Shown in pieces: positions 12,369 to 23,298 of a DNA stretch of 64,000 nucleotides. Each line of letters opens with the position of its first letter. Position 1 is the first letter of the stretch. Made by a program: the position numbers and the translations under genes. The stretch is from Phragmites australis (lineage: Eukaryota; Streptophyta; Magnoliopsida; Poales; Poaceae): assembly GCF_958298935.1 (NCBI RefSeq), contig NC_084939.1, positions 8,943,501 to 9,007,500 on the forward strand, in the 5' to 3' direction. The notes under the pieces are model-generated. The model searched no databases. It was given only the letters and a program-made list of their open reading frames with translations, and was not told the DNA's origin.

Positions 12369-12842
12369 AAGATTCCAAGACATGTCTCTCATTATTTGAT
12401 CTTCAAGAATATATTGACAGATCTTGTTGTTGCTGTTCTTGTTACTATAGCCATGAAATCTGTAACGTGTGGAATTTGCTTTGCACTTAAAGATATTGTA
12501 AATTCGTCTATTACATTGCTTCGGAATAAAAGCAAAATGTTTCTTTGGGTGGTTGTTAATTTGGTGATACTCGACCTCGTAAACATATTGATGTTTAAGA
12601 GTGGACACAGAATAATTCTGATTGTTGCACACCACGCGTACAAAATGAACCTTTTGTTTCTCATTTCTTTTTGTAATGTAAGGAAATGGTCAATCTCTTA
12701 CAAGTTCAGTGCATCCTTGTTGACTACTAATTTTCCTAGTTGCTTTTATGTTGACCATTTCTCTACAATATTAAGAGAGTTTCATTTACTCTTACATGTA
12801 GTTCCGAATATTTACAAATTGAATAACCATGAAAACACATAA
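12369..12842 (+). CDS. Unidentified open frame, hydrophobic product (doubtful gene)
   Basis: The frame is open from 12369 to 12842; the first ATG is at about 12453 and would give a protein of about 130 residues rich in Leu, Ile and Val with two or three possible membrane segments. I recognise no family. The opposite strand is also open over part of it, the base composition is AT-rich like the surroundings, and no intron or host-gene context supports it. It may be a chance frame in intergenic DNA. Confidence 0.15.
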   Translation, partial: KIPRHVSHYLIFKNILTDLVVAVLVTIAMKSVTCGICFALKDIVNSSITLLRNKSKMFLWVVVNLVILDLVNILMFKSGHRIILIVAHHAYKMNLLFLISFCNVRKWSISYKFSASLLTTNFPSCFYVDHFSTILREFHLLLHVVPNIYKLNNHENT

Positions 12843-13077
12843 ACATGGCCCGAGAACACAGACAAATTTAAATTCCTGTTCCATATAACTTTATTTGTAA
12901 AAATGGTACACACGCAGACAAACATCAGGAGATCGTCATGAACAATCACTGGCGAATTGGCCTGGATGGATGGTACTCGCGAGAGATGCCCACGTGTCAT
13001 CCATCTACATCTTGTGGTGACTCAAATTTGCGGTGGGGATCAGCCATACATGTGGCCATGAATGTACTTATATATAT
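12843..13077. other. Flank left of the CACTA element
   Basis: Short unique-looking sequence between the doubtful frame and the CACTA element. It ends in the 3-bp TAT target duplication at 13075-13077. No gene or repeat is seen. Confidence 0.6.
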
Positions 13078-13096
13078 TACTACCGGAGACGGCGTC

Positions 13097-13352
13097 TTTG
13101 TCGAGTGTCCCATACTTTGCCGAGTGCTTTTTATCGGACACTCGGCAAAGAGGGTCTTTGCCGAGCTCCAGAGGTAAAGCACTCGGCAAACATCTGGCAC
13201 TCGGCAAAGACCCTCTTTGCCGAGTGCCAGAAATAGGACACTCGGCAAAGGAGTATCTTTGCCGAGTTCCAGAGAGCAAGCGCTCGGCAAACATCTGGCA
13301 CTCGGCAAAGAGGGTCTTTGCCGAGTGTAATTTTTTAACACTCGGCAAACCC
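13097..13352. repeat. Left subterminal repeat array of the CACTA element
   Basis: Repeated TTTGCCGAGTG and CACTCGGCAAA units, mostly as inverted pairs separated by 10-20 bp of variable spacer such as CCAGAAATAGGA. In En/Spm elements the subterminal motif binds the TnpA protein, which brings the ends together. The array is not CRISPR: unit orientation alternates and spacers vary in length. Confidence 0.9.
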
Positions 13353-14335
13353 TAATTTTTTTCCCCCCTTTTGGCCTCTCCAAATTTTTTCTACGGTCCT
13401 CATACAGTACCTGGTACTCCATGTTCCAATGTGGCACATTTCTCGGATTTTTTCTATATTTCTTTAATTCATTTCAATTAATTGAATTTTCTTGGATAAT
13501 TCAAATTATAACTGCTAGTCATTCGAATAATGAAAAAAAATGAATGGAAAAATGATATTCATGTTATTTAGTATATTGTGAGACCGTATCCAGGAACATA
13601 GCACCAATTTCGAATATCAAGGTCACGAAACATGACCACGAACTTGCGATCGAGTTGTTTTTAAATTGTATAAAAAGCAAACAAAGTCCGAAAATCTTGA
13701 AACTTGTCAAGATATCATGATATCATATGTGGAGGCTGTCATAAAAATTTGAGAAGGTTTTAAGCAAGTTATCACGTACGATGCTTGCAAACCGAAGAAT
13801 CTCCGAAGAAGTTTCTTAAAACCTTGCTGAGATTCTTCGGTTTGCAAGCATCGTACGTGATAACTTGCTTAAAACCTTCTCAAATTTTTATGACAGCCTC
13901 CACATATGATATCATGATATCTTGACAAGTTTCAAGATTTTCGGACTTTGTTTGCTTTTTATATAATTTAAAAACAACTCGATCGCAAGTTCGTGGTCAT
14001 GTTTCGTGACCTTGATATTCGAAATTGGTGCTATGTTCCTGGATACGGTCTCACAATATACTAAATAACATGAATATCATTTTTCCATTCATTTTTTTTC
14101 ATTATTCGAATGACTAGCAGTTATAATTTGAATTATCCAAGAAAATTCAATTAATTGAAATGAATTAAAGAAATATAGAAAAAATCCGAGAAATGTGCCA
14201 CATTGGAACATGGAGTACCAGGTACTGTATGAGGACCGTAGAAAAAATTTGGAGGCCAAAAGGGGGGAAAAAAATTAGGGTTTGCCGAGTGTTAAAAAAT
14301 TACACTCGGCAAAGACCCTCTTTGCCGAGTGCCAG
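13295..14335. repeat. Large near-perfect palindrome (arms about 508 bp, 25-bp loop)
   Basis: The left arm 13295-13803 and the right arm 13829-14335 are reverse complements. Aligned by eye I find one substitution (near 13670 against 13965) and one 2-bp indel (near 13376 against 14250). The loop is 13804-13828. The arms include one subterminal pair and about 450 bp of AT-rich sequence. One arm is presumably an inverted copy of the other, made inside the element. A transcript through it would form a very long double-stranded hairpin. It lies upstream of the TnpD leader. Confidence 0.93.
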
Positions 14336-14574
14336 AAGTCTGGCACTCGGTAAAGAGGGACTTTGCCGAGTGCCGGAAGTCTGGCACTCGGTAAAGAGGG
14401 TCTTTGCCGAGTGCCATATTTCTGGCACTCGGCAAAGACCCTGATTTTTTTTTAAAAAAAATCCCGGTTTTCTTTGCCGAGTGCCAGATCGGGGGCACTC
14501 GGCAAAGAATTTGCACATGTTTTTTAAAAAACCCCTCTTTGCCGAGTGCCAGATCGGGGGCACTCGGCAAAGCA
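14281..14574. repeat. Second CACTA subterminal array, inside the palindrome and beyond
   Basis: At least ten more copies of TTTGCCGAGTG or CACTCGGCAAA, with spacers such as CCAGAAGTCTGG and CCAGATCGGGGG. The first pair belongs to the right palindrome arm; the rest extend past it to 14574. They have the same motif and alternating orientation as the outer array. Confidence 0.9.
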
Positions 14575-14589
14575 GGGATTTAAGTACCC

Positions 14590-15145
14590 GGCCCAGCCGG
14601 CCCGCACACACGCACGCACGCACGCACCCGCCGCCGCCGCCGCCCGCGCCCGCTCCCGCGCCCGCCGCCGCCGGCCCCTGCCGCCGCCGGCCGCCAGCGC
14701 GCCCGCGCCGCCGGCCCCTGCCGCCGCGCCCGCTAGCGCGCCAGCGCCGCCCGCGCCCGCCGCCGCCGGCCCCTGCGCCGCCGCCGCCGGCCCCTGCGCC
14801 CGCAGCCGCCGGCCCCTGCGCCGCCGGCCCCCGCGCCGCCCTCGCCCGCCGCCGCCGGCCCCTGCGCCTGCGCCAGCGCCGCCGTGCCCGCCGCCACGCG
14901 CCGCCGGTGGAGGAGGAGAAAGAGAGGAGGAGGAGGAGGAGAGGAGGAAGAAGGAGGAAGGGAAGGAGAGGAGGAAGAAGGAGGAAGAAGAAGGAGGAAA
15001 GAGAGGGGGTGGAGGAGAGGAGGAAGAAGGAGGAAGGGAAGGAGAGGAGGAAGAAGGAGGGAGAGAAGGAGGAGGAGGAAGAAGGAGGAAGAGAAGAAGG
15101 AGGAGGAGGAAGGAGGAAGAAGAAGGAGGAGGAGGAGGCGCTCCG
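14590..15145. repeat. GC-rich CCG tract followed by a purine-only tract
   Basis: From about 14590 to 14900 the sequence is built from CCG, CGC and GCCCCTGC-type units, beginning with an (ACGC)n run. From about 14908 to 15140 the plus strand is almost entirely A and G in GGA/GAA units. Long frames cross both tracts on both strands but encode only Pro/Ala/Arg or Glu/Lys/Arg runs and change with frame, so I do not regard them as genes. The purine tract could form triplex or quadruplex structures. It lies in the probable promoter or leader of the transposase gene. Confidence 0.8.
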
Positions 15146-16010
15146 GTCGTCGTTGTCACGTTCCCGACGTTTCCGTATCACTAGGTATGTCATACCATCG
15201 TCGTCGTAGTATTACTAATGGTTGCGGTAGTAGTAGTGGTAAAGTAGTTGTGGTGGTAGTCAAAGTAGTCGTAGGAATGGTTGTGATATTGTTATATATA
15301 TGCGGTTGGATATAATCTTGTGGATGTCGGCCATCGTGCCGTTCATATATATGTGCATGTCGGCTATCGTGCCGTTGGTTTTGTTGCAGGTTTTGGAAAC
15401 CTCACCGTGCAGGGGAGGTGCTGCCGAAATTTTGTATTAACAGTTTTATATTTCTTTTTTGGCAGAGAAGAGCCAGTCGGAGCGGCGCCGGAGTACCTCG
15501 GTGACCCCGATCGCCTTCCTTGGCGCTGCGAGACTGCCTGCACCACGTCGCCTGACTCCACCGCCACCCTAGGTATAACCCATCTTTCCGTATCATGTTG
15601 TAGATCACGTAACCTAGTTAGGCGTCTCCCGTTCGAAAGAGATACGGTTGGAAATATGCAGATATTTGCATATCTAAAACCGTATCTGTTTTGAATTGTC
15701 CACGTTTTTTGGACAGCACGCGGATGCGTAGGCGGGGTTAGTTTTCATGATCTGCTCCGATCGGAGACAGAGTTTCGGCATCATCTCCCTGTTGTTCTCC
15801 GGATACACACTCTCCCTAGCAGGACGTGTATTTGGAGAACAGCGGGGAGGTGCTGCCGAAATTCTGTCTCGAATAGGAGTAGAGAATGGAAACTAACCTC
15901 ATCTACGGATCCTCGTGTGGGATTAGGACCTAACCTCACCTATAAGATAGTAGGAACGTCGTGTAGATGCAATTGATGTTTATATTACTCGCCGCTATAT
16001 ATGTTAGAGG
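15146..16010 (+). promoter_or_regulatory. Probable 5' leader of the CACTA transposase gene
   Basis: No convincing protein frame. Possible untranslated exon borders are seen, for example TTTTGTTGCAG ending at 15389. Short direct repeats occur: TGTCGG(C/T)(C/T)ATCGTGCCGTT at about 15324 and 15358, and GGAGGTGCTGCCGAAATT at about 15414 and 15846. En/Spm-type transposase genes usually have long spliced leaders, which fits. The start site cannot be placed. Confidence 0.4.
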
Positions 16011-19000
16011 ATGGAGGACCGTGAGTGGATGTACACGGGCCGCGCAAGTCAGGGTCAGGTCACCAATGAATGGATCGACAAGACCGATGCTTTTTTAGAA
16101 CGGGCGTTTGGCGTGGCTGCTAAAGGAGCGAGTAAAATTTGCTGTCCCTGCAGCAAATGTGCAAACAGGAAAAGACAAACGAAGAAGGTAATGGGGGAAC
16201 ATCTTTGGAAGAATGGATTTACGGCAGACTATACCCGGTGGGTCTACCATGGTGAAGCCGATCGTACGAGAGAGGAGGTGGTGAGGCCACGCGTCGAGGA
16301 TTATGATGCTGAGGCCGGGGTAGCAAACATGTTAAATGACTATCACGAGGCACAGTTCGCTGAAGGACGTACGGAGGAGGAGCCAGAGGCAACCGCAAAG
16401 GCGTTTTACGACATGTTTGCCGCGGCACAGAAACCCCTTCACGGCCAGACAAAGGTTTCTCAACTGGATGCCATTGGACGCATAATGGCGTTGAAGTCCC
16501 AGTATAGCCTGAGTCGAGACGCCTTCGATGGTATGTTGACAGTTATTGGCAGCCTGCTTCCGGAGGGTCACCTTCTGCCAAAGAGCATGCACGAGTCACA
16601 GAAACTCCTTCGTGCACTTAAGATGCCGTATGAGCAGATACATGCTTGCCCGAAGGGGTGCGTCCTATTTAGGAAAGAATACGTGGAAGCAAAGTACTGT
16701 CCAAAGTGTAAATCATCTAGGTTCCTGGAGGTAGATTCTGGTGATGGCCAGAAGAGGCAGCTTGACATTCCCGTGACAATCCTACGGCACCTTCCGTTCA
16801 TACCGAGGATCCAACGGCTATACATGACCGAGGAATCCGCGAAACAGATGACATGGCACAAAAATGGCAAACGATACAATCCTGACAGGATGGTACATGC
16901 ATCCGATGGTGAAGCATGGACCCACTTCGATGGCATTCATCATGAGAAAGCTAAAGAGGCTCGTAATGTACGTGTTGCGCTGGCAACAGATGGGTTCAAT
17001 CCTTATGGAATGATGGCTGCCCCATACACATGTTGGCCCGTGTTCGTTATCCCCCTCAATCTCCCCCCCGGCATATGCTTTCAACGACAGAACGTATTCT
17101 TGTCGTTGATAATTCCTGGACACCCGGGGAATAATATGGGTGTGTTCATGGAGCCTGTGATTGATGAATTGGTCCGTGCTTGGGAGGAAGGGGTATGGAC
17201 ATACGACCGAGCTACAAAGAAAAACTTCAAAATGCATGTTTGGTACCACTACTCCCTGCATGACTTCCTGGCGTATGGGATATTCTGCGCCTGGTGTGTT
17301 CACGGGAAGTTCCCATGCCCAGTATGCAAGGAAGGTCTGAGGTTCATTTGGTTGCAGAAGGGTGGCAAGTATTCATCGTTCGACAAACATCGGCAATTCC
17401 TCCCTCTTGACCATGCATTCAGACGAGACATCAAGAACTTTACGAAAGGTGTCGTAGTGACAGACCCTGCACCACCGATAATGACTGGTGCCACGGTTCG
17501 TGAAAAGATAGATGGTCTCGTGGTCAATCCAGAAGGTGGTTTTGTGGGATATGGTGAGCAACATATGTGGACTCATAAGTCGGGCTTGACTCGGCTCCCC
17601 TATTTTGATGACCTTCTCCTTCCACACAACATTGATGTAATGCACACTGAAAAGAATGTTGCCGAGGCACTTTGGGCAACAATCATGGACATTCCTGACA
17701 AGTCAAAGGACAACGTTAAGGCTAGAGTGGATCTGGCAACGATATGCGATAGACCAAACCAACATATGAAGCCTCCTAGTCGCGGCAAGACATGGAGAAG
17801 GCCTAAGGCCGATTTTGTCTTGAGCAAGCCTCAAAGGAGGGAAGTACTAGAATGGATCCAGACGTTAATGTTCCCTGATGGGTATGCAGCTAATCTGAGG
17901 AGGGGAGTGAACTTATCTACTATGCGAGTCTTAGGGATGAAGAGTCATGACTACCACATATGGATTGAGCGGCTTCTTCCGGCGATGGTTCGGGGCTATG
18001 TCCCTGAGCATGTCTGGCTAGTGCTAGCAGAGTTGAGCTATTTCTTTTGCCAGCTTTGTGCCAAGGAGTTATCTCGGACCGTGATTGCTGACTTGGAAAG
18101 AATGGCACCTGTGTTGCTCTGTAAGTTGGAGAAGATATTTCCACCCGGCTTCTTCAATCCGATGCAGCATTTGATTTTGCACCTCCCGTACGAGGCACGA
18201 ATGGGGGGGCCCGTGCAGGGCCGTTGGTGCTATCCAATCGAGAGATGTCTAAAGGTTCTTCGAAAGAAATGTAGAAATAAATGCAAAATCGAGGCTTCCA
18301 TTGCAGAGGCATACATTCTGGAGGAGGTGGCGAACTTCACAACAACATACTATGGTGACCACCTCCCTAGCGTGCATAATCCACCCCCTCGTTACAATGC
18401 TGGCGAAAATGAATCGAACCTCAGCCTTTTCCGAGGCCAACTCGGAAGCGCAAGTGCATCGACCCCCAAGACCTTGAATCATGAAGAGTGGCGCCATATC
18501 ATGCTATACGTGTTGACCAACCTTGACGAAGTGGCACCGTACATGCAGTAAGTTCTCAACGAACTTGTTAAATACGCCATCACTATTCTGCATCCAACCC
18601 CCTTGTTTCTCGTTGGTACAGGGAATTTCTGGATGAATTCTGGCGTCAATCAAGGGATCCTACCCCGCAGCAGGTAGATACCCTTCTTAGACAGGGTGCG
18701 GGAAATGGAATGCCCGATTTCATTTCTTGGTTCAAACGGAAGGTACCGTCTAATTTAGCTCGTACGTAGTTTGACATTCCAAGTTACTCGTACGTGCGAA
18801 TAATATAACGATGTATCCTGCTTGAGCTTGCAGGGCCAGAGGGATGCGTCTATGTGTGCCGAGTTGAGACAGGTTGCCGATGGCTTTGCCTATAGGGTCA
18901 GGTCATTTTCTGGTTATGACGTGAATGGATATCGCTTTCGCACAACAAGCTACGAGCAGAGTCGGCCCAATCGAAGAACCACAAGTTCCGGAGTTTTTAC

Positions 19001-19628
19001 GCCCGGCGTTGATGAGGTCGAGTATTATGGAAGAATTGAAGAAATATACGAACTCAAGTTTCATGGTTCCAAACCTTTTAATCCCGTCATATTTAAATGC
19101 CATTGGTTTGATCCTGAAGTAACGAGGCGGACATATTGTAATCTTGGGCTAGTCGAAATTCGACAGGATTCTGTCTTACCAGGAGACGATGTCTATATTG
19201 TGGCCCAACAGGCCACGCAAGTTTATTATCTCCCATATGCGTGTCAAACCATAAGGCATCTTAAGGGTTGGGATATTGTGCACAGGGTATCGCCACACGG
19301 TAAAGTGCCTGTCCCAAACGATGAAGATTACAACTTAGACCCAAACACATATGACGGAGAGTTCTTTCAAGAAGAGGGACTAGAAGGGAGGTTTGAGATA
19401 GACTTAACTGAAGCGATCGGAATGGAAGTAGACAATGAAACGGTTATTGAAGAGGACGTTGGAGATGAGGTGCAAAATGTGAAAGACTTACAAATGCTTG
19501 AGCGATTACATTTAGACAATGACAATGGCAACATTGCTCATTCGGATAGTGTTGATTATTTCGACATGATTGATAGTGATGATGAGACTTATGATCCAGC
19601 TAATCCCGATCATGAAGATTATTTCTAA
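16011..19628 (+). CDS. CACTA transposase, TnpD (tnp2) type
   Basis: Exons 16011-18547, 18622-18742 and 18834-19628 have GT-AG borders and give about 1,150 residues without a stop. The start ATG precedes EDREWMYTGRASQGQV. Residues 1-80 form the transposase-associated domain with CCPCSKCANR. The tnp2 transposase core is about residues 330-545, including HNIDVMHTEKNVAEALW. A DUF4218-like region follows (GMKSHDYHIWIERLLPA). Exon 3 encodes a DUF4216-like region (YGRIEEIYELKF onward) and an acidic tail. The protein would cut at the element ends together with the TnpA-like protein encoded next to it. Length and domain order are those of complete grass CACTA transposases. The two introns fall between conserved blocks and keep frame, the best evidence for this exon model. 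Confidence 0.92.
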
Positions 19629-19749
19629 TACATGTAATACTATGTTATTTTGTAATTACGTTTTGTTTATTTTGCATCTCTTTCTAAGTACTTCTTGTTT
19701 ATCTGTGCTTATTGGTTTACTCTTTTTAATTGCAGGTGATTGAACAAAG

Positions 19750-21816
19750 ATGGTGGGCGGTGGGATGAGGAAGCTAACGTCCTTGTACCGAAGGACAAGG
19801 AGGAGCAGCCGCAGGAGGGAGTCGTCGCGTGAGGAGGAGGAGGAGGAGCAGGTGCCCCAGGAGGACGCCGAGGAGGCGCAGGAGGACGCGCAGGAGGAGG
19901 CGCAGGAGGACGCGCAGGAGGAGGCGCAGGAGGACGCGCTGGAGGAGGCGACAGCAGGGGGTTCCGCTTCCTCTAGTTCATCCAGCGTCTACTTGCGAGG
20001 TCCCGCGAGCCTCCCTCAGCGACCGATACCTCGTGAGAGACGCCCGCTGATTCGACCCGAGGGGGAAAAGTAAGTAACTTTAGATGTTATCACTACTTTA
20101 TATGATATGTTGAATATCAAAATAGAAATTGGACGATTGTTAATCACTTGGGCAGGAACTGGACGATTGTGGCGAGTGGAGGTGCTCACACACGCCAAGT
20201 CAATGGCATCCTCGGTCTTCTGTGCAAGGAGCACTTCCCTGGCCTGGTTGAGTACGCCGGAGTGACGGGGCCGGCCTACTCGTTTGACCACTACGCCGCC
20301 GCCCCCGATGCTGCAGATCGGGCCCACAGGGTATTCAACAACAAGGCGGAGCGGGTGAAGCAAGAGCTGTGGGTAAGTCTTCCTCGCACTACATTCCTCA
20401 ATACATCGTATTTATTGGACATTCTTTAAATAATGAATGGATACATCGTGTTTGTATGCAGGATTTCTTTAGATGCCAGGACGGACATGAGGCCAGGGCG
20501 GATGCGGTGGCTACCAAATGCTGCAAAAAACTCGTCGTGGACATGCATTACGAGGCGCGCATCCAGGCCGTCGTAACTTACCACGGGACCGTCATTGGAA
20601 CGAAGGTCACCAAAAGGGACGCAAGAACCATGACGCTGACCCGGGACCAGTACCTGCAGGTAAATACAGAACATTAATACTGATTCCTTTTGAGATTAAG
20701 TAGGCTTAATTTCATCTTGATGGCCTGTAGATGATTCCTTATTGGTGCGCCGCGCATCCCCAGTGCTGGGAACAGATGGTGGACAAGTGGTGCTCACGCG
20801 AGTGGGAGGAGACGCACAACTTGTGCCGGGAGCGGCGTTTGATGATGCCAGGTGTAGCACACCATCAAGGCAGCCGCAACCTCAGCGGATACGCAGAAAC
20901 ATGGGTACGCGAATTCATTTATTTATTCTAACGCTCAATTCTGCATGATTTCTAATCATCTTGCTGTTTTTCTCGCAGTCGGCGTCACATGGTGGCCAGC
21001 CTTGCTCCATCTTCAAGGCATTTGCTATGGCCCACAAGGGCAAGGCGACGTCCGACGTCGACTACAACCCGGAGGACGGGCCCGAGGCGTACAGCAATGC
21101 GACCGTCCACAACCGCCTTAGTGAGTACACATCGATGGCAAGGGAGGTCCATGGGCCAGAGTACGATCCGAGCACCGAGGACCTTGATGGAGAAGTCGTC
21201 ATGAGGGTGGGAGGAGGCAAGAAGCATGGGCGATACTGGATTGGCGACGGCGCAATCGACTCGGCCGCTACTCCCAGTCTCTCCCAGATTCGAGCAAGCA
21301 GCACGAGCACGAGCCCGGCCATACGACCTCGGAAGGACACTTCACACCACCGGGTGGAGGCACTCGAGGTTATTTCTGGTTTATTCGTCGTTCATTGGTT
21401 TTTTCATACCTTTCCTTTGCATTATTGTAACATTAGGGTGAATATATTGTAGGCCCAGCTGGAACAAGAGAGGAGGATACGGGAGCAAATGCAGGCGACG
21501 ATGGAGGCCGATCAGCGGAGGATGGTGGAGATTCTTCAGTACATTGGCGCCGCTACGGGTGTGACTCCGCCACCTTCGCTATTCGCTCCACCTCCACCTC
21601 CACCTCCTCACTATTCTACTCCTGTGAGTATAAATGTTTTAGTTTGTATGTTCATGCTTACGGTCAAACCTAGTGGAGTATGAAAATTTTATTCATGTAT
21701 GGTATATATTTATCTTGTCTCACACATGCAATCTCTTCTCCTTTGTGCAGAATCAATCGGCGGCATCGAACGATCCTCATGCTTCAGCGAATCATTCACC
21801 AAATCAGTTTCATTGA
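19750..21816 (+). CDS. TnpA-like accessory transposase (Ptta/En/Spm family)
   Basis: Seven exons join in frame: 19750-20069, 20156-20372, 20462-20659, 20731-20904, 20979-21368, 21453-21623 and 21751-21816, about 511 residues with TGA at 21814-21816. The N-terminus is basic, then an acidic EEAQEDAQ repeat, then a Ser-rich stretch. Exons 2-5 carry the plant Ptta/En/Spm family domain with DFFRCQDG, YHGTVIGTKVTKRDAR and HGGQPCSIFKAF. Exon 6 is a coiled coil (QLEQERRIREQMQ) with a polyproline end. In En/Spm, TnpA binds the subterminal repeats and regulates the element; here those would be the TTTGCCGAGTG arrays. It starts 122 bp after the TnpD-like stop on the same strand, so both may come from one primary transcript by alternative splicing, as in En/Spm. 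Confidence 0.85.
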
Positions 21817-22042
21817 CCATCTTGGTGATGATACTTGTAGTTGTTAATGGTACTTCTATTTGCAATTATGGTTGTAGATGATGGAGCACTTGGATTACTT
21901 GTGAACTTATTTGTTATATATTGTGAGACATGTGATGTTTGTGATATATATGTGGTGTTGGTGATATGTATGTGCTGTTGATGATATATCTGTTTGTTTG
22001 GATGGGATGTTAAAAACAAATAAAAAAGGCTGTTTTCAGTCA
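21817..22042. other. CACTA 3' region between the TnpA-like gene and the end repeats
   Basis: AT-rich sequence with a run of GTTGGTGATATGTATGTG-type imperfect repeats at about 21935-22000. It probably holds the 3' UTR and polyadenylation region of the element. No other feature is seen. Confidence 0.5.
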
Positions 22043-22361
22043 CTTTGCCGAGTGCAATGGCCATGACACTCGGCAAAGAGGCCTCCGCTTTGCCGAGAGC
22101 CAAGGTGAGGCACTCGGCAAAGATGGCCTGTTTGCCGAGTGTTTGATTCACAGGCACTCGGCAAAGATGGCCTGTTTGCCGAGTGTCATGGCATTGCACT
22201 CGGCAAAGCCTTTGCCGAGTGCCCGATAAAGTGCACTCGGCAAAGAGGTCTTTGCCGACAAATTTTTTACCGAGCGTCCTTTGCCGAGTGTAGCACTCGG
22301 CAAAGCCTTTGCCGAGTGTATATCGTCCTTTGCCGAGTGCCTGAGGCACTCGGCAAAGAAG
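22043..22361. repeat. Right subterminal repeat array of the CACTA element
   Basis: About fourteen copies of TTTGCCGAGTG or its complement in inverted pairs, matching the left array, followed by the 14-bp terminal repeat at 22363-22376. Some units are degenerate, for example TTTGCCGACAAA and TTTACCGAGCG. Confidence 0.92.
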
Positions 22362-22376
22362 CTGTCTCCGGTAGTA

Positions 22377-23088
22377 TATGGGGTGATTTTTTTTTGGTAC
22401 TTCCAATTTTCTCTAAGTAATAAATAATTGTTTTGGATATTTGCCTCCCCGCAGCTGCAGATTTGATAACTGAAGAAGCGTCTCAGGTGGCCCCTCCTTG
22501 GCTTGTTTTCATTGAGACATTTCTTCCTCCTTGGATCAGGAGTCAGATCATGCAGATGCTCATCTTGCCATCCTTTCGCATTCGGGTCTCTGGACCCGGC
22601 AACTTCATTGTGCTATGCGAGGTAACTAACCGCTAAGATGTTAGTTTGTAAATATCATATAACTTAGCTTTTTTGTTTCCATTTCATATAACCACACTTA
22701 TTTAGATAAATTATTATAAAACTACACTTTTTTTTTCATTTCACAAAACTATGCTTCATTTGCCGACATGGATAGAAAGAAAGTCCGACATGGATGGATG
22801 ACGACCGATCTGAGATTCCTGATCCGACTGTCGTGACGGCCGCCATGCATGCATGTCCGCAAAGTTGGAGGGTTGCGTGGACCGCAGTACGTGAGTCTCA
22901 CACGTCTCATTCGAAGGTAACTCCAAAATTAAAATGTACATATGATTTTTCTTTTGCACGAAGGATACACCTTCAGCAACCAATGATTCAAATCACAAGA
23001 AATGTATAGACAAAATCGAAACAAAAAGGGAGGGATGTATATGTAGTCCTTCATAGTTTTCTGTGCGTTGCATATGTTGCCATATGAA
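22377..23088. other. Flank right of the CACTA element, with one possible orphan exon
   Basis: After the TAT duplication the sequence is AT-rich. At 22457-22621 a 165-bp open stretch is framed by an acceptor-like CCCGCAG and a donor-like GAG/GTAACTAA, and would encode LITEEASQVAPPWLVFIET and onward. It reads like an exon, but I recognise no family and find no partner exon on either side. It could be a captured gene fragment. The rest shows nothing. Confidence 0.3.
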
Positions 23089-23298
23089 TTCTAGGCCCCA
23101 ATGGATCGAAGAGAAAATCCTAATCAACCCCCTCGATGATTTTTCTCTTACTATATGGGTACTAGATACATTTTCCTGGTTCCGCCATAGTCAGTCTCAG
23201 CCACTTGCCTCCATAGGCATGTGTGTGTGCCGTTGCGCACCTTGGTGCACTTATGTATTCCACTGATTCATTTATCTTGGGAACCTTCGACTCATAAC
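23089..23298. repeat. Left copy of a 210-bp direct duplication
   Basis: Matches 46937-47146 in the same orientation with four differences by eye, starting at TTCTAGGCCCCAATGG and ending at TTCGACTCATAAC. The ends lack TG and CA, no PBS-like sequence follows, and the flanks differ, so it does not look like an LTR. The minus strand has a short open frame in both copies but no family is recognised. Confidence 0.9.

Larger units (their letters stand above)
13078..22376 (+). mobile_element. CACTA (En/Spm) DNA transposon, apparently complete
   Basis: The ends are perfect inverted repeats over the outer 14 bp, TACTACCGGAGACG/A, and run into arrays of TTTGCCGAGTG and its complement. TAT flanks both sides (13075-13077 and 22377-22379), the 3-bp target duplication expected of CACTA elements. 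The outermost bases are TACTA instead of the usual CACTA at both ends. Inside lie, in order: left subterminal repeats, a large palindrome, a second subterminal array, a GC-rich then purine-rich leader, the TnpD-like transposase gene (16011-19628), a TnpA-like gene (19750-21816) and the right subterminal array. Both genes read through without a stop once introns are removed, so this copy may be autonomous. The 9,299-bp length is normal for an autonomous grass CACTA element. Confidence 0.93.

Noticed and set aside
12369..12842. Host membrane protein gene
   Set aside because: No recognised family, AT-rich composition like the surroundings and overlapping open frames on the other strand. Listed as a doubtful frame only.
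13097..14574. Regular short repeats resembling a CRISPR array
   Set aside because: Units alternate in orientation, spacers vary in length and composition, and they lie at the ends of a CACTA transposon in plant DNA.
14300..15315. Long open frames (140-297 codons) on both strands
   Set aside because: They cross CCG and purine tracts, encode only Pro/Ala/Arg or Glu/Lys/Arg runs, and several frames are open at once. Composition explains them.
23089..23298. 210-bp duplicated block as LTRs of a small TRIM element
   Set aside because: No TG...CA ends, no primer-binding site after the left copy and no polypurine tract before the right copy.
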